Shown: positions 56,623 to 64,000 of the stretch, one piece after another
How the letters are laid out: each line of letters starts with the position of its first letter
Numbering within the stretch: position 1 is the stretch's first letter
NCBI GenBank assembly: GCA_016648135.1
Contig: JADDOH010023696.1
Coordinates: 25,542 to 89,541, forward strand
Direction: 5' to 3'
DNA: 64,000 nucleotides
DNA from: Agrypnia vestita
Taxonomy: Eukaryota; Arthropoda; Insecta; Trichoptera; Phryganeidae
Notes under the pieces: model-generated
What the model saw: only the letters and a program-made list of their open reading frames with translations
Databases searched by the model: none
What the model was told of the DNA's origin: nothing
Made by a program: the position numbers and the translations under genes

Positions 56623-57000
56623 TTCAATTCAATTCAATTCAATTCAATTTATTTCATGATAATATGTACATGACAAACAAAATGTTTAAGGCATACATAT
56701 TAGAAGTATATATCAAAAATGAAAATATTTAATAAATTAAAAATAACATAAATCTGGTCAAAGGTGTAGGAGAGTCCCGCTTCGGAAAACCCCCTCAGAC
56801 ACATGGAATATATCAATACCCAGAGCGATTTTGTTCAGCATGGCTGTGGCTCTTCCAACAGGCATAACCATCGGCAGGTTGGTCCTGTATATTGGAATGT
56901 GAAACGATCTATGCTGACGATGTCTAGTGTAATTGTCAGGAGCATACAAACCAATGCTCTGCATAGTTTGGGGATCATCAATCATACCGCGCAACAATCT
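56623..57000 (-). mobile_element. LINE 3' end with ORF C-terminus and GAATT tail
   Basis: The minus frame 56997-56758 reads LRGMIDDPQTMQSIGLYAPD, NYTRHRQHRSFHIPIYRTNL, then GRATAMLNKIALGIDIFHVS and EGVFRS. This has the layout of a C-terminus after the RT domain of a CR1/Jockey-type LINE. It ends at 56758; the 3' part runs to the (TTCAA)n tail at 56625-56650 on plus. A copy of the 3' part is nested in the RTE element at 8.38-8.93 kb. Confidence 0.7.
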
Positions 57001-57354
57001 AGATAAGAATATTGTAAATAAAATAATATGAATTTGCGGCCCATATACACATGAAATAAAAGGATAAAGCGTATGGGGATCTTATAGATGGATGGATAAA
57101 TGAAACAAATATATATAGGAGTAAATGCAAGTAAAAAGCAAGCATATAAGTACCAAAAACATAGGAGAACATAGTGTGATAGAAATTCGAAGACGGGAGG
57201 AACAATAATGTGAAGTGGAACGGATATAGCAAGAGCATGTAATAATGATAAACGTACAAATACAGACAACTACTTGAGACCGATTCGACAGATACTAGCA
57301 ATCTTTCAACACACCTCTAAGAACATGGTGAGCGGTATATAGTTATCCGCGGAG
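57001..57354. other. Intergenic DNA
   Basis: Two overlapping minus frames (56982-57269, 56999-57301) show no domain and hydrophobic AT-driven composition. No gene. Confidence 0.4.
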
Positions 57355-57835
57355 GCGTCCAGTGCCTTGGCAATGAATGAGCACTGAATTAATCCGACGC
57401 CTTGCCTGCGGCACTGGAGGTTTATTTACTTATTTGTTTTATTTGTTTTCATTTATTGGGTTTCTTACAGCCACATAATTAATCAATCTTTGAAGAAAAG
57501 ACAATAATTGATGCACAGAGTTTTGGGCCAATTACGCGAAAACACATACATACAATCGATAAAAGAATAATAAAAACATGTCAAATAGTGGGTTGTGTGA
57601 GTGTGTATCTGTGTGTTTATTTATTTGTTTATTTATTTTGTTTTGGGAAAAAATTTAAAAGCAAAACGATCTTAAAAATCTTCCACTGAATTTAAAAATT
57701 TAATTTAACTTACATTAATAGTTTATTGTGTTATAGCGAATAGTACTCTTCCAGTATTATATTGTTCGAGAATATTCACTGTCTATGTAACATAGTTACT
57801 TTGTGGATCAATCTTACTGCCAATAAAAATAATAA
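57355..57835 (+). mobile_element. Retroelement 3' end, copy 2, split by an insertion
   Basis: The left part (AATCCGACGCCTTGCCTGCG, to GGCACTGGAGG at about 57420) and the right part (AATAGTTTATTGTGTTATAG, TACTCTTCCAGTATTATATT from about 57715) match contiguous blocks of 53.87-54.0 kb. The piece between them is another element. Tail AATAAAAATAATAATAAA. Confidence 0.65.
57422..57712 (-). repeat. Dispersed retroelement end, copy 2 (nested)
   Basis: CATTTATTGGGTTTCTTACA, CAATAATTGATGCACAGAGT and GTGTGAGTGTGTATCTG follow the same order as 11.02-11.23 kb. It interrupts the copy at 57355-57835. Confidence 0.6.
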
Positions 57836-58620
57836 TAAATGGTTACAAATTATGTTTAAATTCCGCAACGGAGGGAGCTAATACGTCCCTGTGCGCGGAG
57901 AGTCGCGGCCAAAAGACAGGATTCATTGGGGACCCACGAGAAAAGATCGCCCAAAATTAATTTAAAATTAGGTATAGTGCCTTTGGATGATTGTTATATC
58001 TAGGTATGCAGTGTGCACGTGGTGAATATATGGAAATTGAACCCACGATATAGCGGCCAAGAAACGTTAAATTTCCGATAGAGACGAGTGAAAATACAGG
58101 AGAACGGGACATGATAATGGTAGATAATGAAGAAACATCAACTATGATTAGGGGAGTACCCGATAGATTGTGGTTACGGTTGATCAAACGACAATATGGA
58201 CTGAACTTAGAAATTAAATATTAAAAATTAATTATCGCGCTTGTGAAGCGAGTTCAAACCGTCTGAAGCCACCAAGTCCGTCCCAAATGGGCACAGGGAT
58301 GGAGATAGAGACGGCAACAGGAGGTGGGATCAACTGACATATCCGAGTGGAGATATGGTTTTTTTTTTGCCAAATTGAATCTTAGGAACAAAGAATTTGG
58401 TTTCAAGAGAAGTAGAATATTGAAAATCCTGGAGACACACGACTTAGGACCTTTTCCCGCTAGGGGGGTTTTAAAATGTCAAAACACAGCGGAAATCGGG
58501 CAGTTGGTGACGGTCTACGAGAGCGCAAAATCTGCGTCGGTTGTTTTTTTGAGTGATAATTACCGTGAGTGATAATTACCGTCGACTTAGAGTGTCTCAG
58601 TGGGTGAAAATTATAGTTTA
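57836..58620. other. Intergenic DNA
   Basis: The frames at 57957-58187 (minus) and 58324-58572 (plus) show no domain. CCGTGAGTGATAATTACCGT at 58562-58581 repeats the end of the preceding block (GAGTGATAATTACCGTGAGT). No gene. Confidence 0.4.
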
Positions 58621-58689
58621 ACTTCAAGTGAAAGTGACATACGGGTAAATATACTCTTCGACATTGCTCACGTTAAAAGAAAAGGGGGG

Positions 58690-59220
58690 TACGGGTTTGA
58701 TTTTATTTTATAAAGGGTAATTAATTTGGCATATTAGAACTTCGGAAATTACTGCGCTTTATTAAGTTGATTAGTCCGGCATATATAGAACTGATATTTG
58801 CAGATCTCCGGAAACTAGCTGTGCGTTATAAAGATACCTATTTTATGCTAAACACGCGGGAAATTGTTAATAAATCTTGTAAAAATACCTATCTTATGCT
58901 AAATACGCGAGGTCCTGTCAAAAGAGTTTTAACTCAGAGTACGGGATTGATTTTATTTTATAAAGGTAATTAATCTGGCATATCGGAACTTCGGAAATCA
59001 CTATGTTCTATAAAGTTAATTATTTTTGTCGTCTTACTAGGTTCACAGAATAATATTCGCAGAATTTCAGGAAACGGTAGAGTTCAAATTTAGTTAAATT
59101 CTCGTTTTACTAAGTATAGTATTGGCGGATCTCTGGAAACTAGCTGTGCGTTATAAAGATACCTATTTTATGCTAAACACGCGGGAAATTGTTAAAAGAT
59201 AAAAGGGTTGTTACTAACAG
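58690..59220. repeat. Locally duplicated block of about 250-330 bp
   Basis: GATTTTATTTTATAAAGGGT, AATTAATTTGGCATAT and GAACTTCGGAAAT at 58699-58750 recur at 58948-58998. AGCTGTGCGTTATAAAGATA followed by CTATTTTATGCTAAACACGC at 58818-58857 recurs exactly at 59144-59183. A shorter unit (AAAATACCTATCTTATGCTA) lies at 58879. Short open frames here follow the repeats. Confidence 0.75.
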
Positions 59221-59299
59221 ATTCGATTTTAAATAAGTCTTATAAAATTACCTATTTTTGCTAAAATTTAATTAATTTAACTTGGTCACATTTTAAATT

Positions 59300-60900
59300 T
59301 TACATTTGTAAGGCATATAATATTTCGTTATATGAAATGTTTCGATTAGACCGGGTTTATTTTAGTTATCGAAAGAATATTTAGTTTATTTTAATAATTT
59401 TTTTTTGTTTATGGTTAATAGTAAGAGTCCGTTAAAATTATAGCGAATAAATTCTGGGATTAAAAATACGTCTAGTGAAAAATATATAGCTGATCTCGCG
59501 GGGTATCAGGTTCAGCCCATAATAATCTAGATTTCCATTTCGTCTAAAATTATATAGAGTAATTTCGTGAGAGTCGGGACTTATTTACAATTTTACAGAT
59601 GTATGAAATTTCATTATTCTAAAAAATTATATATAATAATCTCGTGGGGGTCGGGGTTTATTTACGGTTTTACAGAAGTACAAGTTTCACTATTTTATAA
59701 AGTATATAAAATTGCTTCCGTTCGGCCCGGGTTATCTTATATTGTATAGGAAAACATAGGTCCCGCGTTATTAAAACATATAAAAACGTTCCATGTGGCC
59801 GGGATTATTACGCGCGTTGGGGAAAGCCTATAAGGTAAAAATATGTTTAATTTGATTCGGTTATTTCATATTTTATGAAAGATATTTGCCTCGCGGACTT
59901 AAACTATGAAAAATGTTTCAATTAGTTCTGGTCATACTTTAGGAGTGATGTAAACTTCGCGGTTGTATAATTTGGGTTACTTTGTATTGTACGAAAACGT
60001 AAATCTCGCGTATAAAAACGCGTATAAAAAAACGTATATCATGTATTCAAACATATAAAAACTTCTAGTACATTGTTTCGATAGACCGGGGTTGTATTAT
60101 ACTTATAAAGATGTTATGGGGCCTCGTTATATTGAAAATATATATAAACCGCCTGGGGCCGGGTCTTCTTATTTATAAACTATATAAGATTTCGTTACAT
60201 TTAGTTATATAAAATGCTATCATTCGGGAATTCGCGTTTCATTTTAAGCATATATAAATATAGGGTCCCGTTTTTGAGCAATGTTAGTGTTTCGTTTAGA
60301 ATTCGCGCCTTCATTTAATAAATATGAAACATGTAGATTTCAATCAGAACTATTTTAAAATGATTCGTTTAGAAATTCGCGTCTTGTATTATAAATGTGA
60401 AAATTATAGTATTCGTTTTGAGCTAAAACGTGTGAACATAGAAACACTACAGCTTTGACCGCTATTTTGTTTACTATGCCTAGGACATTCTTGCGGTTTA
60501 TTAGGCCTGATGATAAAATTTAAACTCTTACTCTGTTTAAAATATACGTAGTGTCTCCGCCTAGATTGGCTTCACGATATACCTTATGAAATTTGTAAGT
60601 TCCGTTGTCCTAAAATTATATAAAATTACCTTCGTTTAGATCGGGTTATATCATATTCCTCGTGGAACGCGTAAACCTCGTTGTCCTGAAACTAAATAAG
60701 GATGTTTCATCTAGACCGGGTTCATTTTACATTTTAGGAAGAATATAAGTCCCGCGTCTTTCACTACATAAAATGGATTTGGTAAGATTGGGGTTGTTTA
60801 TACTTGTAGAAATTACAGAATCCCGTTATTCCTAAACTATATTAAAATGATAAATTATATTAAGATGATTTAAACTATATTAAAATTTGCCGGAGAGTGG
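59300..60900. repeat. Heavily decayed tandem array, unit about 75 bp
   Basis: A motif order recurs about 20 times: (T)AAAATTATATA, a TTTC(G/A)TTAGA-like link, a GC core ACCGGGTT or TCGGGNTT, TATTTTATATTTTA, then AGGTCCCGCGTTATT or TCTCGCG. The clearest pair starts TCTAAAATTATATAGAG at 59543 and TCTAAAAAATTATATATAAT at 59618 (75 bp apart). Later units show GACCGGGTTTATTTTA (59349), GGCCCGGGTTATCTTA (59722), GACCGGGGTTGTATTA (60084) and GACCGGGTTCATTTTA (60713). Spacing varies because of indels. Confidence 0.65.
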
Positions 60901-60925
60901 ATATCAAATATTCGAGATGATAATA

Positions 60926-61255
60926 AAATTTTTTTTTTTTTTTTTTTATTTATTTGTTTACGCCCATTAGGCTTTTACATAAAGAGTATAAAATAAATTT
61001 CAAAAGCACATACATTAAAAGTTTCAGGAATAGCACCAAATCATGAGTATAAAAATTAAAAATGTAGAGTAGGTAACGAGCAGCAATGCGTATAGGCTTT
61101 TACCTGAAAAAAATATATCATAAAATTAAAAGAACATACATTAAACAATATAAATTACAAGTAGCAAATTATTAAAAGTACCGGAATAGCACCGAAACAT
61201 GAGTACAGAAATTAAAAATATAAAGTACAAAGCGGCAATGTGTACGAAAAATATA
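60926..61255 (-). mobile_element. Retroelement 3' end with two tandem units, copy 2
   Basis: Reverse-orientation copy of 52459-52763: the (T)n/TTTATTTATTTG tail, TTTACGCCCATTAGGCTTTT, two units containing AGCACATACATTAAAAG/AGAACATACATTAAAC and GAATAGCACCAAATCATGAG/GAATAGCACCGAAACATGAG, ending GGCAATG. No coding part. Confidence 0.75.
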
Positions 61256-61611
61256 TATTACCCACCATTACATATTAACAGCTGAAGTCAGTAACGAAGC
61301 AGTATTGCCTCTTTAAGTGTAAACTTTACTTTCTCCAGACTGTCGACGAAGATGTCAATCATGCAACCATATTCATCATTACATTATATTAAGAATAATA
61401 TAATTTCGTTATCAATGCACAAACTTGGCAATGAACTACCTACATATGTCGACATTTTAAATCTATCTCTCTCAAAATCTAAAAAATCATTATATGATCA
61501 TTTCTTTTCAAAATATTAAATTTTTATATAATGTCTTAAATCTTTTTATATGTATAGCTGGCTATTCAAATTTAATATTGCTATATTATCGGTGAGTAAA
61601 AATTTCTGAGA

Positions 61612-62220
61612 TCACTACTTTACACTTTTTTGCATATATACTTTTTTACATATATGTCTAACCTCATTATTTTTAAACTATGTATATATACTTTTTTACA
61701 TTTATACCCTTTATTTTTCTTTTACATTTAATCGTTTGTTGTATTTTAATTATGTATAAACCTGCTACTTTACACTTTTTGCATATATACCTTTTACATA
61801 TATTTCTAACCACATTATGTTTAAACTATGTATATATATACTTTTTACATTTATACCCTTTATTTTTCTTTTACATTTAATCGTTTGTTGTATTTTAATT
61901 ATGTATAAACCTGCTACTTTACACCCTTTTGCATATATACTTTTTTACATACATGTCTAACCTCATTATTTTTAAACTATGTATATATACTTTTTTACAT
62001 TTATACCCTTTATTTTTCTTTTACATTTAATCGTTTGTTGTATTTTAATTATGTATAAACCTGCTACTTTACACCTTTTTGCATATATACTTTTTTACAT
62101 ACATGTCTAACCTCATTATTTTTAAACTATGTATATATACTTTTTTACATCTATACCCTTTATTTTTCTTTTACATTTAATCGTTTGTTGTATTTTAATT
62201 ATGTATAAACCTGTTGTAAA
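61612..62220 (+). repeat. Four-unit tandem array, period about 150 bp
   Basis: The string TCTAACC(T/A)CATTAT(T/G)TT recurs at 61656, 61804, 61955 and 62105 (spacings 148, 151, 150), with TTTATACCCTTTATTTTTCT, TTTACATTTAATCGTTTGTT and GTATAAACCTGCTACTTTAC in each unit. Units are nearly identical, so the array is young or homogenised. The frame at 61680-61880 is a by-product. Confidence 0.9.
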
Positions 62221-62245
62221 AGGCTATTAAGCCGTGTAATTAATT

Positions 62246-62315
<70 letters not shown>
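62205..62315 (+). repeat. Element end and (TAA)n microsatellite
   Basis: The last unit of the array runs into TGTAAAAGGCTATTAAGCCG, TGTAATTAATTATTAA and about 25 TAA repeats with one TAG. This mirrors the TGTAAAAGCCTATAC...GGGCGTAAAC(AAAT)n end at 52.7 kb, so the array is probably the 3' part of a related retroelement. Confidence 0.75.
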
Positions 62316-63040
62316 TCAAGAATAAAACTAAATCGGCGGACCCTAAAAGTAATATGTATTGACCTTATAAAGATGTAGACTAGTGGGGTTTTATTATAGA
62401 AGCAATCAATTCTTTAACAACAACAAGTGGACAAGTGGTTGCTTCATGGGATTGTTAAACTTATAGATGGATGGATGGAATCCTAGATTCAAAGCTTAAT
62501 CCGGTATTTCGGATGAATATAAGAATATGTAACATCGGAAAATAACGGGTAACGGGTTTTATGAAAAATATCGGTGCGTATAATCATTAGAGTATGATCA
62601 TTAGAATTAGAGTCTAGTCTCGATGACCCGGGTAAGTACGGATGCGTAAGGACTATGTTACAGTATTATTAAGACATATGAATACTTACAATTGTCGAGC
62701 TAGAGTCTAATTCCGGTATCCCGAGGAATATAAATTCAAAGAAAGGGAAATAATGTCTAGTTTCGGTTTGGTTAGAGTATATACACCGTATAGTTACAGA
62801 GGCTGGATACTAAGCCCCAGCTACGGAAACTTAAAAACGCGTGATGGCAGGATCAAAGGTTAGGTCGCGAACTATAGTTAATTAGGGGCCTGTGAATCGT
62901 GTGCGCGTGCGAGGCAAGTGTTCGCAATCCTTAGGTATAAAGTGAGGTACTTAAAGTGAAACTACGAAGCACTGGACTGGATATAATCGGCGGCAGATGG
63001 GTAAGTCATGTCATCCTCTTTCCGTTTTGAGATTATAACG
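62316..63040. other. Decayed repeat-like DNA
   Basis: Similar blocks recur: TTAATCCGGTATTTCGGATG (about 62497), TAGTCTCGATGACCCGGGTA (about 62614) and TCTAATTCCGGTATCCCGAG (about 62706), each followed by an AATATAA-like stretch. No gene. Confidence 0.4.
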
Positions 63041-63042
63041 AT

Positions 63043-63270
63043 ATATAACGGTGGCGCACGATTAAGAAGAATGGTCTCGGGTTCGATACCCCAGACAGAG
63101 ACGGAAGAAGCGCCGACAGTGAAAGCTAACCCCTGTACCGTAAACTTTAAATATACTTTTATCCACAGGTGTTTGTTTGCATGTTGGATCCGTACTGACC
63201 ATAATAGGGGCGAATTAATTCGCCAAATAACCCTTCTCTGCATGTGTGTGGACTTCCAGGGATCGCGCGG
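63043..63270 (+). mobile_element. tRNA-like SINE head and body
   Basis: AACGGTGGCGCACGATTAAG (A-box-like) is followed by TCTCGGGTTCGATACCCCAG (B-box GGTTCGATACC). The T-arm CTCGGGTTCGATACCCCAG folds well but the rest does not make a full tRNA. The body may run to about 63.27 kb, where the satellite starts. Frames on both strands here (62962-63295) have no domain. Confidence 0.5.
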
Positions 63271-63715
63271 CCCGTGTGCTCGACGCCGAATTTAATTATT
63301 CATTTCTATTTATTTATTTAATTGATGATTCATTAATACATTAGGTGGTTATTTGTCTATTCATATGCCGCGTCCCAGTTATATATAGTCAGGCGGCGTT
63401 TCGATATCATCATCATCGGCCCGTGTGCTCGACGCCGAACTTAATTATTAATTTCTATTTATTTATTTAATTGATGATCCATTAATTAATTAGGTATTTA
63501 TTTGTCTATTCATATGCCGCGTCCCAGTTATATATAGTCAGGCGGCGTTTCGATATCATCATCATCGGCCCGTGTGCTCGACGCCGAACTTAATTATTCA
63601 TCTCTATTTATTTATTTAATTGATGATTCATTAAATAATTAGGTATCTATTTGTCTATTCATATGCCGCGTCCCAGTTATATATAGTCAGGCGGCGCTTC
63701 GATAGCATCATCATC
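63268..63715. repeat. 149-bp satellite, three copies
   Basis: CGGCCCGTGTGCTCGACGCC starts copies at 63268, 63417 and 63566 (149 bp each). Each unit holds TTGATGATTCATTAAT-type sequence, ATATGCCGCGTCCCAGTTAT, ATATAGTCAGGCGGCGTTTC and a CATCATCAT run. Copies differ by only a few bases. Confidence 0.9.
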
Positions 63716-64000
63716 ATCACCATCACCAGCAGTGTCCCAGTTATATATTGTCAGGAGACGTTTCAATAGTACCATCATCATCATCTTCATTAGCGGTGTT
63801 CCAGTCATATGTAGTCAGGAGGCGTCCCGATAGTATCATCACCATCATTAGCAGTGTCCCAGTTGTATATCGTCAGGAGACGTTTCAATAGTATCATCAT
63901 CATCATCTTCTTTAGCGGTGTTCCAGTCACATATCGTCAGGAGGTGTTTCAATAGTATTATCATCATCATCTTCATTAGCGGTGTTCCAGTCATATATAG
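63670..64000. repeat. 64-bp satellite derived from the same core, open to the right
   Basis: GT(C/T)CCAGT...GTCAGGAGRCGTTTC...(CATCAT) units start at 63670, 63734, 63798, 63856, 63920 and 63984, spaced 64, 64, 58, 64, 64. GTCCCAGTT and GTTCCAGTC types tend to alternate, suggesting a higher-order 128-bp unit. The core equals the right part of the 149-bp unit. The array runs off the window. Confidence 0.9.

Noticed and set aside
61680..61880. Hydrophobic 66-codon frame
   Set aside because: Lies within the 150-bp tandem array; repeats give the apparent periodic protein.
61612..64000. CRISPR array
   Set aside because: Repeats are adjacent satellite units without unique spacers, in a eukaryotic context.

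Overview
This looks like nuclear DNA of an insect, most likely a moth or butterfly (Lepidoptera). The background is strongly AT-rich, short TAGGTA/ACCTAC strings recur, and the window is full of RTE-type non-LTR retrotransposon fragments and tRNA-derived SINEs. There is no operon structure and no dense coding. The assignment rests on repeat style and on the one host protein; no database was searched.

Only one host protein-coding gene can be supported: a single-exon forkhead transcription factor of the FoxQ2 class on the minus strand (2476-3669). It has a full forkhead DNA-binding domain and a C-terminal EH1-like Groucho-binding motif. Its start is fixed by an in-frame stop two codons upstream. 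A TATA-like box lies 76-84 bases upstream, followed by a GC-rich stretch to about 4.26 kb with a perfect CRE palindrome, an E-box and a CCAAT box.

The remaining roughly 60 kb is a gene desert. From 7.9 to 15.5 kb there are three copies of one RTE-like element. The longest (13.03-15.48 kb) keeps most of the reverse transcriptase but is 5'-truncated, frameshifted, and has YAAD in place of the YADD catalytic box. From 17 to 40 kb the window holds SINE copies (17.4, 28.6, 31.4, 35.1, 35.4, 39.2 kb), a MITE with 25-bp perfect terminal inverted repeats (21.9-22.3 kb), and an 84-bp perfect inverted repeat at 24.9-25.06 kb that carries a hammerhead-ribozyme-like core. It also holds fragments of a second RTE family and a compound hairpin at 37.7 kb. 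A probable solo LTR lies at 40.07-40.71 kb. From 41 to 53 kb are more RTE and CR1/Daphne-like LINE remnants, two GC-rich islands (41.2-41.6 and 52.9-53.4 kb) that may be regulatory, and a perfect RFX X-box.

From about 53.7 kb onward the DNA is increasingly tandem-repetitive: an 11-bp minisatellite, a 350-bp fold-back, nested LINE ends, a decayed array of roughly 75-bp units (59.3-60.9 kb), a 150-bp tandem array with a TAA tail (61.6-62.3 kb), and a 149-bp satellite that gives way to a 64-bp repeat running off the right end. This end of the window looks like heterochromatin or a satellite border.

The best candidate for something undescribed is the hammerhead-like motif in the perfect palindrome. 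The decayed 75-bp array and the retroelement family with 150-bp tandem 3' units come next.
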